Source of the DNA: CAZSMC01 sp964607755 | Lineage (GTDB): Bacteria; Zhuqueibacterota; Zhuqueibacteria; Residuimicrobiales; Krinioviventaceae | Reading direction: 5' to 3' | NCBI GenBank assembly: GCA_964607755.1 | Contig: CAZSMC010000043.1 | Coordinates: 1-36,937, forward strand | Length of the DNA stretch: 36,937 nucleotides | In this document: one piece after another, positions 6,886-15,924 of the stretch | Layout: every line of letters starts with the position of its first letter | How positions within the stretch are numbered: position 1 is the stretch's first letter | The notes under the pieces: generated by a model | What the model saw: only the letters and a program-made list of their open reading frames with translations | Databases searched by the model: none | Told to the model about the DNA's origin: nothing | Position numbers and translations under genes: made by a program

Positions 6886-9800
6886 TTACTTGTTTTTATC
6901 CAAAACCGTTCTGACTATGCTTGCCAGCGAGGCCGGCGTAAATGGTTTTTTAATAAACTCAATTTCATCTGCAGGCAAATCGTGATTGGTCAAAATGTCA
7001 TCGCTGTAGGCGGACATGTAAATGACCTTGATATCCGGGAACACCTTTTTCACCTTTTTTACGACCTGAGGCCCGTTTTGATTCGGCATCATCACATCAG
7101 ATAAAATCAAATCGATCGTTCCGTCCCGTTGCAGTACGGACTGTAATTGTTCAGGCTCATCCGAGCTGTCAAGTACATTGTATCCTTGTTCCTGCAGAAT
7201 AAAAGTGACCAGATCGCGGACATTTTTTTCATCTTCCACCACAAGGATGACTTCTTGTCCTCCCAAATCCTGAGCGAGAGCGCTCTCGACGGGTTCTTCG
7301 TGTTCTGCCTTGTCGATTCGCGGAAAATACAGGAAAAACGAGGTACCTTCGGCTTTGGTGCTGTGAACCTCGAGATTACCTTTGCTCTGTTTCACAAAAC
7401 CGTATACCATGGACAAACCAAGTCCGGTGCCTTTTCCCTTTGGTTTTGTAGTATAAAACGGTTCGAATAAATGATCGAGCGCTTCGGCATCCATGCCTTC
7501 ACCGGTATCGCGGATGGCGACTGAAATATAATCACCGGGATCGAGTGACATTTTTTCAGAAACATAAGATTCAGTAAAGGAAAGATAATTGACTTCAAGT
7601 TTCAGCGAGCCGCCATTGGGCATGGCATCTTTGGCATTTGTTGCCAAATTCATAATGGCATTTTCGAACTGGTTGGGATCCACATGAATCCAGCCCGGTT
7701 CTTCGGGACAACTCACGTCCAGTCTTATATCTTCACCAAGCAGCGGCACAAGCAGCGTCTGGATGTTTTTAATTAGCAAGTTGATGTTTACACTGCGAGG
7801 CTGCAACTGCTGCTTTCTGCTGAATGCTAAAAGCTGCCGGGTGAGCGTTTCGGCGCGCTCGCTGGCTTTATCGATCTGTTCAACCCGCTGCTTTAACGAC
7901 GGGTCTGTCAGTTTTGCAACAAGCAGGGCGCAATACCCGCGGATAATGGTCAGAATATTGTTAAAATCGTGCGCAACACCGCCAGCAAGCCGGCCGATGG
8001 CTTCCATTTTTTGCGTTTGACGAAGCTGTTCTTCCAGTTGATAAAGTTCGGTCACATCTTGTAACGCACAGTGAACCGTTCGCTTGCCGATTAGCTCGTT
8101 CCATACCACCCGATAATTGATGTTGAAAAGACGTTCTTGACCGTTTTTGCATATCAAATGACGTTCTACATTCCCGGTTTCGTTCTTTTCAAGTATTCGG
8201 TTTAAATTAGCTTTGGCTTCTTCTCTCTCATCAGGATTGACAAAATCAAAGTAGGAATGATTATGCATTTCCTGAAGGGCATAGCCCAGCATTTCTGTGT
8301 TTGTATCGTTCAAATCCAGGATCTTGCCTTTGTCGTCAAGTTCAAAGTAACCGACCGGCGCGTGATTGTAAAGCAACCGGTAGCGTTCTTTGGACCTTTC
8401 CAGCTCCATGCTTTGTTGTTTGATTTCACGGGTGCGTTGATGAACCAGAGTCTCCAGCTCTACACGGCGTTTGTTCAGACGTTTCACTCGGATCTGGTAT
8501 CCAACAAGAAGTAATAGGACAAAAGTCCCTGCCACACTGAAGAAAAATCCGGTTTTTTGCCAGAACGGAGCTGTGATTTGCACCTGTGCTGTAAGTATCG
8601 AATCACTCCATATACCATAACTGTTCCTTGCTTTTGCATAGAAATTATAAGTGCCCGGAGCAAGATTAGTATAGCCGGCATAGCGGCGCTTACCACTCTG
8701 AACCCAATCCTTGTCAAATCCCTCAAGTTTGTAAGCATATTGATTTTTTTCCGGCTTGGCATAATTTAGCAGAGCAAATTCGAATTGTAGCGAATTATCC
8801 TGATAACCTAACCGGAATGTATCAATAACCGTTAATTCCAAACCATTGTATAAGGTTTTGTAATGCGTTTTAAAACTTGTAAGAACAACAGGCCGCGTGT
8901 TGCTGAATTTGTTAAATTCTTCAGGATCAAAATGAATAAAGCCATTCAACCCGCCGAATATCAAATCCCCATCAGGAGCAGTAATACACACATTGCTGTT
9001 GAAATCTTTGACTTTGATCCCGTCCGATCTGGTGAAATTTACAAAGGAAGACGTTACCGGATCAAAGCGGGCTAAGCCCTGAGCTGTGCTGATCCAGAGG
9101 AATCCTTTTTCATCCTGTTGAATGCCGCGGATCTGGTCACTGGCCAGACCGTCCGAAGAAAAATAGTTTTTAAATCTGTGGGTGTCAGGATCGAACCGGC
9201 TTAATCCTTTCTCCGTTCCAATCCAGAGATAGTTATCCTTGTCTTCGTAAATACAGTTTATGCGGTTGTCGCTCAAGGTTGTCGAATCTTGAGGATCACT
9301 CTTGTAGGACGTGAATGATTGACTTTCATAATGATATTGATTCAACCCTGCATCTGTACCGGTCCAGATGCGGCCGTGCGAATCTTTGTAGAGCGAAAAA
9401 ATCCAGTCACCAGATAAATGGGTGTTTGTGATACCTTCATAATCCGCTCGAATCCAGGTGATTTTATCGGTTTCGGGATCTAGGCGAATGAGGCCTCTGC
9501 CTTCGGTGCCAAGCCATATATAACCCTCTTTATCTTCAACAATTGCTGTTATTTGTTGATAAGGAATTTTATGTTGTTGATTTTCAGAAGAATAGTGAAT
9601 GACCTTGCCAGACCGGGGATCATATCTAGTGATGCCGGATTCCTCTCCGATGTAGGAACCAATCCACAGATTGCTATTGCTGTCTTTGTAGAGTGTCCGG
9701 ACATTGTTTCCGCGAACAGGATATGGCCCCTTATCAGCACTGTCTATAAGTTCAAATGCATTGTTTTTTCTATCCCACAAAAACAAACCGGAATATGTGC

Positions 9801-10965
9801 CGGCCCAGTAAGTGTCATTTTTATGATGACAAATTGTTAGAAAATCACGGTTTGGAAATTCCTGAAGCAAATATTTTTTATTTGGGTTCGAATAGAAGAA
9901 TTTTTCGGAAAGTGCTACGTGTTTGGATGCGCCGCTTTGATAAGACCCGAACCACATTGTACCGGAATGATCCTGAAAAATATCGACAATATTATGTCCA
10001 GCCAGGCTTTGAGGATCAGTCGGATCAGGGACGAATTGATCAAATTTCTCTTTTTCAGATACGAGACGGTTTATTCCCCATTGAGTGCCAAGCCACACCT
10101 GTCCGTCTCTGTCAATAAATATTTTATCGATATGATTATTGGTTAGGCTGTGATTTTCAGGATCGTCTGCTTTATAATGTTTAAAAACATTTTTTTGGGG
10201 ATTAAAATAATCCAGTCCGTTACCCGTACCGATCCACAAATTGTTCAAGGCGTCCATCGCCAGGGAACGCACAGCATTTGATGAAATTGAATTGTCATTT
10301 TGTGGATCATGATGAAAAGAGGTCACAGCACCGTTCTCCGGTTCAAGACAGTACAAGCCATGGTTTGTAGCCACCCATATACAGCCCTCATCATCTTCGC
10401 AAAAGTCATATACCTGATACCGGGCTTGTTCAGTGGAATCCGGGCCGTGAATATCAAATATTTTGAAAACATCTGTTCGTGGATTATAACGGCACATACC
10501 ACGAGCCGTACCACACCACATGTATCCTTTACTGTCTCGATAAATTTCAAGAATATAATTATTTGGAATTTGGTAAGGCGCATCGCGTTCCAGGCTGTAG
10601 CGATCGTAAATGCGGCCATTTTGCGTGATTCTGATGATTCCATCGGTTGTCCCGATCCATACAAGATTATAGATATCCAGCTCCAGCGCTGTAATATTAT
10701 GGCTCGGGAGCAAATTGGATTTTTGCCCCTCTTTGTAAAGCTGCATGGAATAGCCGTCGTAAATATTCAGGCCATTGCTGGTACCAAACAACATGTATCC
10801 GGATGGCAGTTCTAAAATATCATTAACAGTATTCGACGCCAGACCGTCTTCTATGGTGATGTTCTGAAAAATGGTGTTGTTTGTGTGTTGTCCAAAGGCA
10901 ATGGTGATAATGCCACCAAAAATGATTGCACACGGCAGGGCTATTGTAAAAAGCAAGAATCTCAT
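6886..10965 (-). CDS. Two-propeller hybrid histidine kinase / response regulator (HTCS-like)
   Basis: This 1359-aa protein counts from the ATG at 10965, which begins a signal-anchor (MRFLLFTIALP). A periplasmic sensor follows: I count 14 Reg_prop-type repeats, each with a W(I/L)GT-GL-like core, enough for two seven-bladed propellers (about 30-690). Then come a Y_Y_Y domain (about 735-800, ending in APGTYNFYAKARN and a W-S segment), one membrane helix (about 808-828), a coiled coil, a PAS domain (about 860-970), HisKA with phospho-acceptor H999 (GGVAHDFNN), HATPase_c (DTGEGMD and GKGTGLGLS) and a C-terminal receiver with D1290 (LILSDVMMP). Bacteroides HTCS kinases normally end in an AraC output domain; this one does not, so the output must be another protein. 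It probably senses a glycan or other periplasmic ligand, but no polysaccharide locus is adjacent. Confidence 0.92.
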   Translation of the reverse strand: MRFLLFTIALPCAIIFGGIITIAFGQHTNNTIFQNITIEDGLASNTVNDILELPSGYMLFGTSNGLNIYDGYSMQLYKEGQKSNLLPSHNITALELDIYNLVWIGTTDGIIRITQNGRIYDRYSLERDAPYQIPNNYILEIYRDSKGYMWCGTARGMCRYNPRTDVFKIFDIHGPDSTEQARYQVYDFCEDDEGCIWVATNHGLYCLEPENGAVTSFHHDPQNDNSISSNAVRSLAMDALNNLWIGTGNGLDYFNPQKNVFKHYKADDPENHSLTNNHIDKIFIDRDGQVWLGTQWGINRLVSEKEKFDQFVPDPTDPQSLAGHNIVDIFQDHSGTMWFGSYQSGASKHVALSEKFFYSNPNKKYLLQEFPNRDFLTICHHKNDTYWAGTYSGLFLWDRKNNAFELIDSADKGPYPVRGNNVRTLYKDSNSNLWIGSYIGEESGITRYDPRSGKVIHYSSENQQHKIPYQQITAIVEDKEGYIWLGTEGRGLIRLDPETDKITWIRADYEGITNTHLSGDWIFSLYKDSHGRIWTGTDAGLNQYHYESQSFTSYKSDPQDSTTLSDNRINCIYEDKDNYLWIGTEKGLSRFDPDTHRFKNYFSSDGLASDQIRGIQQDEKGFLWISTAQGLARFDPVTSSFVNFTRSDGIKVKDFNSNVCITAPDGDLIFGGLNGFIHFDPEEFNKFSNTRPVVLTSFKTHYKTLYNGLELTVIDTFRLGYQDNSLQFEFALLNYAKPEKNQYAYKLEGFDKDWVQSGKRRYAGYTNLAPGTYNFYAKARNSYGIWSDSILTAQVQITAPFWQKTGFFFSVAGTFVLLLLVGYQIRVKRLNKRRVELETLVHQRTREIKQQSMELERSKERYRLLYNHAPVGYFELDDKGKILDLNDTNTEMLGYALQEMHNHSYFDFVNPDEREEAKANLNRILEKNETGNVERHLICKNGQERLFNINYRVVWNELIGKRTVHCALQDVTELYQLEEQLRQTQKMEAIGRLAGGVAHDFNNILTIIRGYCALLVAKLTDPSLKQRVEQIDKASERAETLTRQLLAFSRKQQLQPRSVNINLLIKNIQTLLVPLLGEDIRLDVSCPEEPGWIHVDPNQFENAIMNLATNAKDAMPNGGSLKLEVNYLSFTESYVSEKMSLDPGDYISVAIRDTGEGMDAEALDHLFEPFYTTKPKGKGTGLGLSMVYGFVKQSKGNLEVHSTKAEGTSFFLYFPRIDKAEHEEPVESALAQDLGGQEVILVVEDEKNVRDLVTFILQEQGYNVLDSSDEPEQLQSVLQRDGTIDLILSDVMMPNQNGPQVVKKVKKVFPDIKVIYMSAYSDDILTNHDLPADEIEFIKKPFTPASLASIVRTVLDKNK

Positions 10966-11014
10966 GATGTTATATTCAGTTTTCGCCAAAACATAGAAAT
11001 CTATTGCTTTCATT

Positions 11015-11040
11015 TGTATAATGCAATGTTTTTTTGTCAA
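11015..11040 (-). promoter_or_regulatory. Possible sigma70-type promoter of the two-propeller kinase gene
   Basis: On the minus strand a perfect TTGACA (11040-11035) is followed 14 bases later by TATACA (11020-11015). The spacer is shorter than the ideal 16-18. If real, transcription would begin near 11008 and exclude starts upstream of the ATG at 10965. Confidence 0.3.
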
Positions 11041-11250
11041 GAAATGAGGGAATTTGGTTCGTTTTTTATGCTTTTACCTCATGAAAAAATAAATCAAGGA
11101 TTAAGCTGGATAATCCGCATTATCTCTATCTGAATTGCGATATGGTGTGAGACGCGAATCATCACTTGCCAATGCAATAAAACAGCATAGCCGGAGGCTG
11201 GGAATGAGGTTGAAACTCGATTTCCCTCTACTTCTCGCAACCCTTCATAG

Positions 11251-11270
11251 CCACGCGCTTTAGCACGTGG
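11251..11270 (+). repeat. Solitary REP-like palindrome
   Basis: CCACGCGCTTTAGCACGTGG forms a 9-bp stem with one mismatch. Read on the opposite strand, the palindrome is followed by a C-ATGAA tail, the same asymmetric tail as in the two copies at 11379 and 11592. It lies in the same orientation as the 11592 copy, outside the nested element. Confidence 0.75.
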
Positions 11271-11323
11271 ATGCAAAGATAAAGCTACTATATTCATGGG
11301 CTTTATCCGGGCGTTGACGCGAC

Positions 11324-11665
11324 TATAGATTCAAGCCGGGCGGGGCTAAAGCCCCTGGCCCGGGAGTCTGCTTAGAGCCCACGAGCTAAAGCTCGTGGCA
11401 ATGAATGGTTATTTTGTCTTCAGTCTTTTACTGGGGACGAAAAATGTGACGAGGCAGCGCCTCCACCCGAGAGGCTGGGTACGTAAAAGTCTATGAATGG
11501 GCATAAAAGCATTACAGGGCATCGTCCCCGTGGAAGCCATCATGCTTTTAATGCACTGTTTTTTTTGGCCCTCTGATTGATTTTTTCATTGCCACGCGCT
11601 TTAGCGCGTGGATTCAAATCAGCCTCTCAACTCCCGGGGCTTTAGCCCCTGGTCTTGAATCTATA
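11324..11665. repeat. REPIN-like nested inverted element
   Basis: The outer arms match perfectly over 12 bp: TATAGATTCAAG at 11324-11335 and its reverse complement at 11654-11665. Moving inward, each arm carries a GGGGC-TAAA-GCCCC palindrome (11342-11355 and 11636-11649) next to CCCGGGA, then a CCACGNGCTAAAGCNCGTGG palindrome (11379-11398 and 11592-11611) with a C-ATGAA tail. The whole 342 bp is thus an imperfect inverted duplication around a unique centre (about 11409-11584). The centre also has GGGGACGA (11433-11440) facing TCGTCCCC (11522-11529) and a small GAGGC/GCCTC hairpin (11451-11463). This is the architecture of paired REP sequences mobilised by a RAYT/Y1 transposase elsewhere in the genome; no such gene is in this window. 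Confidence 0.75.
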
Positions 11666-11837
11666 CTTTTTGAAATATAACTTGCTTTACATCGGATTCT
11701 TCTTCATTTTAGATCATCTTTTTGGGGCGTGGATTGATTTTGGCTATTTAAATTAATCTGAAAACCATACCTTCTAATCTAATAAGATATTTTATTTTGA
11801 CAAAATTTGCTTCAGTCTTAAATCGTGGAGAACAATA

Positions 11838-12527
11838 ATGTTATTGAATTCAAAAATGCGCCAAATTTTATTAATCCTCGTTTTTGCACATCTCTGTCTC
11901 ATTGCTCAGGATAATCCCGATCCCGAGCGTTTTATCGAAGAGATTCGAAACTTTCGTCAATGGGATCGGAAAAACGCCCTGCCGGACGATCATGTGCTCT
12001 TCCTGGGCAGCTCAAGCATCCGTATGTGGATGACCGCAGAATGGTTTCCCGAAAAGCCGGTGGTGAACCGGGGATTCGGCGGCGCGCATATTTCAGATTT
12101 GCTGTATTTCAGGGAGGATATTTTACTAAAATACGACGAACCCGCCTGCATTGTGTTTTATTGTGGGGGCAACGATATTGCCGGCGGCAAGACAGCCGAG
12201 CGAGTGGTTCTCGATTTCCAGGCATTCTGGTCGGTTGTACAAAACCATTTTTTCGGCACGCCGTTAGTTTATATTCCGATCAAACCTTGTCCCGACCGCT
12301 GGCTGTTGTGGGAAGAAGAGAATGAAGCCAATATGAAAATAAAAAATCTCTGCGAGGACGATCCGATATTATTTTACGCGGATACGGCAGCCCCCATGCT
12401 GCAAACCGGCAAGCCGCCGGCTGACAGCTTGTTTATCGTGGATGGTTTACATCTGAATGAAAATGGCTACAAAATGTGGAGCCGGATTGTCGATCCGTTT
12501 ATTGAAAAATCACTCAACGTTGAGTGA
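11838..12527 (+). CDS. Secreted SGNH/GDSL-type esterase
   Basis: The product is 229 aa with a signal peptide (about 1-24, ending LIAQ/D). The SGNH blocks are in order: block I FLGSSS with catalytic Ser S59; block II NRGFGG with an oxyanion glycine near 81; block III GGND with N112; block V DGLHLN with D202 and H205. Members of this group hydrolyse ester bonds, often acetyl groups on sugars or small lipids. GGAG (11827-11830) sits 7 bases before the ATG. The gene is flanked by the REP-like element upstream and by a convergent ABC operon 11 bp downstream. The last codons contain a 16-bp perfect palindrome that appears to serve the opposite strand as a terminator. Substrate unknown. Confidence 0.9.
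   Translation: MLLNSKMRQILLILVFAHLCLIAQDNPDPERFIEEIRNFRQWDRKNALPDDHVLFLGSSSIRMWMTAEWFPEKPVVNRGFGGAHISDLLYFREDILLKYDEPACIVFYCGGNDIAGGKTAERVVLDFQAFWSVVQNHFFGTPLVYIPIKPCPDRWLLWEEENEANMKIKNLCEDDPILFYADTAAPMLQTGKPPADSLFIVDGLHLNENGYKMWSRIVDPFIEKSLNVE
12505..12526 (-). terminator. Probable terminator of the ABC-2 operon, inside the end of the SGNH gene
   Basis: CACTCAACGTTGAGTG (12511-12526) is a perfect 16-bp palindrome. On the minus strand it is followed by A and five T (complement of 12505-12509), downstream of the last permease gene. It overlaps the final codons and stop of the plus-strand hydrolase gene, where there is no T-run in the plus direction. Confidence 0.5.
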
Positions 12528-12538
12528 GGTTCGGGATG

Positions 12539-13690
12539 TTATAATTTTGCCGTGTCCTGGCGTTTTAACAACCAGCCAAAAATTAGTGAAAAGCCAATCG
12601 TAAACATCAGCAAATAAATCAGGTGACTTGCAATTGCACCTAATCCGGCACTGTAGCTGATGAGTTGGTGTAAAGCGTCCAGAGCGATACCGGACGGGAG
12701 TACATGAGCGATGGTCCTCATGGAATCCGGCGTGATTTCCACAGGCCACCAGCAGCCACTGAGTGCCGACATGCCGAGTGCGGACACCAGGGCAATGCCG
12801 GTCAATTTTTCCCGTCCTTTAATCAACATAGCCAAAACCAATCCCATGGCGCCGCAACAGGCTGCAAATAACAACGCCAAAAGTGCCAGCGCAACCGGAG
12901 AAGGGCCGTAATATATCCCGAACAACAAACGGCCTGCTGCCATGAGCACCCCGACTTGCAGCAGGCCAATGAGAGTGATACCCAGCAACTTGCCGGCAAA
13001 AAGCGTACTCGTTCTGAGCGGCGCAATATAGACACGGCGGAGCATACCGCGCATTTTTTCATCCATCAAAATCTCGGCGGCATAAATAAACACAATAATC
13101 AAAGTGAACATAACAATATTGGCCGGCACCTGATGATTGAAGCCGCTGGGAATAATCTGATGCTTGCCAGCATACTGCGATGAGACAGTCACTTTCGGTG
13201 TGCGATCTTTTAGATCGATTAACTTTGCCGGTTCGATCGATTCATCGTATAGTTGCAGTTCGATCAAATCCGCAAGCAATCGAAAATACGATTTTTGAAT
13301 GGCAAGCTTTGCTGTAGCCTGAGCTTCCAGGTTGGCATCTTGTTTTTTCTGCAAAAACAACTCGACCTTTTTGCCATTCAAAATGTTCTGAGTAAAGGAA
13401 TCGGGAATCGTTAACATACGAGTCCGCGGTTCCTCGGGCGCGGCGTGCAAGGTGTCGATCAATAAATGTTCCGAATGCAACTGAACGATCAGGTTTTGAC
13501 TGAGAAATCCATCATCCTGATTGTAAACAGCGAGATAAGCTTTGGCTTGTGATGGGTCGGATTCGATATTGAACGCGCTGCCAAATACCACGATGTAAAA
13601 CAACGGCACCAGTACCATCCAGATAAAAACGGTTTTATCACGATATACCAGTTTAAGATTCAGTATCGCAAGTGTCCATACTTTTCTCAT
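12539..13690 (-). CDS. ABC-2 type transporter permease (second of two)
   Basis: This 383-aa permease subunit has the ABC2_membrane_3 layout: one N-terminal helix (about 20-40), a long extracytoplasmic domain (about 45-215), then five further helices at about 220-245, 255-290, 295-325, 330-345 and 350-375, with a basic C-terminus. Together with the next permease and the ATPase it should form a drug, lipid or glycan exporter of the DrrABC/YhiH-YbhFSR kind. Its ATG overlaps the stop of the preceding permease (ATGA at 13690-13687 on the minus strand), showing a single translationally coupled operon. No residue reveals the substrate. Confidence 0.9.
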   Translation of the reverse strand: MRKVWTLAILNLKLVYRDKTVFIWMVLVPLFYIVVFGSAFNIESDPSQAKAYLAVYNQDDGFLSQNLIVQLHSEHLLIDTLHAAPEEPRTRMLTIPDSFTQNILNGKKVELFLQKKQDANLEAQATAKLAIQKSYFRLLADLIELQLYDESIEPAKLIDLKDRTPKVTVSSQYAGKHQIIPSGFNHQVPANIVMFTLIIVFIYAAEILMDEKMRGMLRRVYIAPLRTSTLFAGKLLGITLIGLLQVGVLMAAGRLLFGIYYGPSPVALALLALLFAACCGAMGLVLAMLIKGREKLTGIALVSALGMSALSGCWWPVEITPDSMRTIAHVLPSGIALDALHQLISYSAGLGAIASHLIYLLMFTIGFSLIFGWLLKRQDTAKL

Positions 13691-14934
13691 GACAGCAGCC
13701 TCCGCCTGTGGATGAGAGTGGCAAGCGAGCCAAAAACCACTGAAACACCAAAAAGCACGATATTATGCGTTGCAATGTCTGTAAAAGACGCGCCCCACAG
13801 CAGTATTTTATGGATACCGTCCCCGCCCCAGTAAACCGGGGACAGCCATGAAAATGAACGGATAAATAAAGGCAGGGATTGTATGGGTATCATACCGCCA
13901 CCCAGTACGCCAAGTACAATGATGACTGCCGGCAAGACGGCGGATAACATCAGCCGTGTTTTTATGAGCGAGTTTAAAAAACTGATCACGCTGGTGGCAG
14001 CAGCGACAATGAGCAGCGATAAAAGAATAAAGGGCATAAGATTTGGCAGAGACATCGGCACCTTGAACAATACGATGGCGAATGTCCACATCAAAAAATG
14101 GCTCACACATCCGGCGAGAAAAAGGTAGATATTTTTAGACAGGATGAACGTGGACACAGAAGCTGGGCTGACGATGATGCGGTACATCGTCCGGTGTTCT
14201 TTTTCGTCGATAATGTCTCCAGAAAGAGTATTGATAATGAAAAATAAGAACATCACAGCAGTGCTCGCCAGAACATAAGTGAAAAACTGACCGCCGCTAA
14301 TGGATTCACTGGAATTCTCCATAGTCTCTTCGGATAATTGAATGAGCGGCGGAAACAACAGTGAACTCGATTTCCGCATAATTTGATTGATAGAGACAGA
14401 AATAGCTGTAATCGCGCTGTCCTCTGGATAATCCTCCCCCTCGATCGTATTTCTTAAAAGTTCCAGCGGCTCGGCACCGATGCGCAGCAGCCGGTCCGTT
14501 GCTTCGGCAAGAATGTTCACAGTCTCTTCGGCGATTTTGGGACCAAACTGGTGACTCGGATTCTTAACGAGCGTGAGCTCTGTGGCTTTGTTGTTCAGCA
14601 AATTATCCGAGAAATTTTCAGGGATAATGAGCAATGCCGAAGCCTTGTTGTTTTCAAGGCGGGCACGGCCGGTTTCTTCGTCTATTTCCTCAACATCAAA
14701 CATCTCTGCGAGCTGGTCTCGTCCAAACGCGCCTATTATCAGTTGTGACGCCATGCTTTCATCGTAATCAACAATCAGCAGTTTCACATTCGGCATGACC
14801 GGCTTGTTTTGTCCAGGACCGAACACCAAGCTCAACAGCAGCGTTAGCAGAAGCGGCAACGATACCAACGCCAGAAATCCACCGGGATGTTTTGACAGCC
14901 GCAAAAAATCTTTTTCCAACAGGTGGCGAATCAA
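13687..14934 (-). CDS. ABC-2 type transporter permease (first of two)
   Basis: This 415-aa permease has the same architecture as its neighbour: helix 1 at about 20-42, a large periplasmic loop (about 45-225), then five membrane spans between about 230 and 405 and a short RHRRR-type basic tail. The loop contains amphipathic segments and begins with a conserved-looking LLIVDYDESMAS strand, as in YbhS/YbhR-like exporters. Start and stop overlap the adjacent genes by 4 bp (ATGA) on both sides, so the three proteins are made in equimolar coupling. The two permeases differ in sequence, so the transporter is probably a heterodimer. Confidence 0.9.
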   Translation of the reverse strand: MIRHLLEKDFLRLSKHPGGFLALVSLPLLLTLLLSLVFGPGQNKPVMPNVKLLIVDYDESMASQLIIGAFGRDQLAEMFDVEEIDEETGRARLENNKASALLIIPENFSDNLLNNKATELTLVKNPSHQFGPKIAEETVNILAEATDRLLRIGAEPLELLRNTIEGEDYPEDSAITAISVSINQIMRKSSSLLFPPLIQLSEETMENSSESISGGQFFTYVLASTAVMFLFFIINTLSGDIIDEKEHRTMYRIIVSPASVSTFILSKNIYLFLAGCVSHFLMWTFAIVLFKVPMSLPNLMPFILLSLLIVAAATSVISFLNSLIKTRLMLSAVLPAVIIVLGVLGGGMIPIQSLPLFIRSFSWLSPVYWGGDGIHKILLWGASFTDIATHNIVLFGVSVVFGSLATLIHRRRLLS

Positions 14935-15857
14935 TCTCGCAGCTCCCTTCCGGTTAATTTGATAAACACAGAATCCAGGCTGGGCTCTTTGATTTGCAGA
15001 TTGTTCATTGAAAAACCAGTACGAATCATGCTTTCGATAAATTGACCGGTCGGGACGTCCTGGGGCAAGCTGTAAACCACACTATCTTTGTACACCGCTT
15101 CGATATGAACTTTGGGATAAGAAGAAATAATGGATTCCGCCTGGTTTTTATCCGTAACCCCGGTGATGCGGACAAGGGTATTTTCACCAACAATTTTACG
15201 AATCTCCTCTTGCGTGCCCATAGCCAGAAACCGGCCGTGATCCATGATTGCCAGCCGTTCGCACAGTTTTTCAGCTTCATCCAGGTAATGCGTGGTGTAA
15301 ATGATAGTCGTTCCCCGATCAGCACATTGCCGGATTGTGTCCAGCATGTTGTAACGGGCTTGCGGATCAATGCCTACCGTGGGTTCATCGAGCAGCAAAA
15401 GCTTTGGGTCGTGCAGCATGCCGGCAGCCATATTGAGTCGTCGCTTCATACCGCCGGAATAGCGTTTCACCGGTTCTTTGGTACGATCATTCAGACCGGT
15501 CAGTTCCAGCAGCTCGTCAATGCGGCGCTTGAGAGCTGTTCCTGACAGCCCGTACAATCCGCCCCAAAATGTGAGATTGTCTGTAGCTGTCAGTTCTTCA
15601 TAGAGAGCAATTTCCTGGGGCACCACGCCAAATTTTTGCCGCAGTTTGGCACGATCGGGCAGCACGTGTTCACCGTCGATAAAAACCGAACCGCTGTCCG
15701 GCCGAAGCAACGAACAAATCATGTTGATGGTTGTTGTTTTGCCGGCGCCGTTGGGTCCTAAAAATCCAAACAGCTCACCAGCTTTGACATCAAAAGAGAC
15801 ATTGTCCACAGCCGTTAAATGGCCAAAACGTTTGGTCAGGTTGGTTACACGCAGCAT
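14931..15857 (-). CDS. ABC-2 exporter ATP-binding protein (DrrA/CcmA-like)
   Basis: From the ATG at 15857 the protein is 308 aa, the normal length of this family. Visible motifs are Walker A GPNGAGKTT (34-42), Q-loop Q81, signature SGGMKRR (134-140), Walker B LLLLDEPT (153-160) with E158, and H-loop H190 (YTTHYLDEAE). The C-terminal 80 residues form the small regulatory domain of DrrA-like ATPases. A longer frame reaches 15935, but that start would lie upstream of a good promoter candidate (15895-15924), so the shorter form is preferred; GAGAG lies just before its ATG. It energises export by the two coupled permeases downstream. Confidence 0.93.
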   Translation of the reverse strand: MLRVTNLTKRFGHLTAVDNVSFDVKAGELFGFLGPNGAGKTTTINMICSLLRPDSGSVFIDGEHVLPDRAKLRQKFGVVPQEIALYEELTATDNLTFWGGLYGLSGTALKRRIDELLELTGLNDRTKEPVKRYSGGMKRRLNMAAGMLHDPKLLLLDEPTVGIDPQARYNMLDTIRQCADRGTTIIYTTHYLDEAEKLCERLAIMDHGRFLAMGTQEEIRKIVGENTLVRITGVTDKNQAESIISSYPKVHIEAVYKDSVVYSLPQDVPTGQFIESMIRTGFSMNNLQIKEPSLDSVFIKLTGRELRD

Positions 15858-15894
15858 AATTTTTCTCTCTGGATAAATTTGTTTGAATGACTTG

Positions 15895-15924
15895 AATATA
15901 CGTACTTTTCCAGGAATGTTACAA
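15895..15924 (-). promoter_or_regulatory. Sigma70-type promoter candidate for the ABC-2 operon
   Basis: On the minus strand TTGTAA (15924-15919) and TATATT (15900-15895) are separated by 18 bases. Transcription would start near 15888, giving a leader of about 30 bases before the ATPase ATG at 15857. Confidence 0.45.

Larger units (their letters stand above)
11041..11837. other. Non-coding region carrying REP-like palindromes
   Basis: No credible coding frame was found over this roughly 800-bp stretch between the large kinase and the SGNH hydrolase. From 11251 to 11665 it holds five strong palindromes of two types, listed separately. The parts 11041-11250 and 11666-11837 show nothing recognisable apart from the presumed promoter region of the hydrolase gene. 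Confidence 0.7.

Noticed and set aside
10966..11040. N-terminal extension of the two-propeller kinase to 11040
   Set aside because: The extension would place a hydrophilic segment before a typical signal-anchor and overlaps a TTGACA promoter element; ATG 10965 fits better.
11251..11665. CRISPR array
   Set aside because: The repeated units are palindromes in mirrored order, irregularly spaced and without uniform spacers.
14551..14767. Plus-strand frames opposite the permease gene
   Set aside because: They are antisense shadows of a clear transporter gene, with no ribosome binding sites or recognisable domains.
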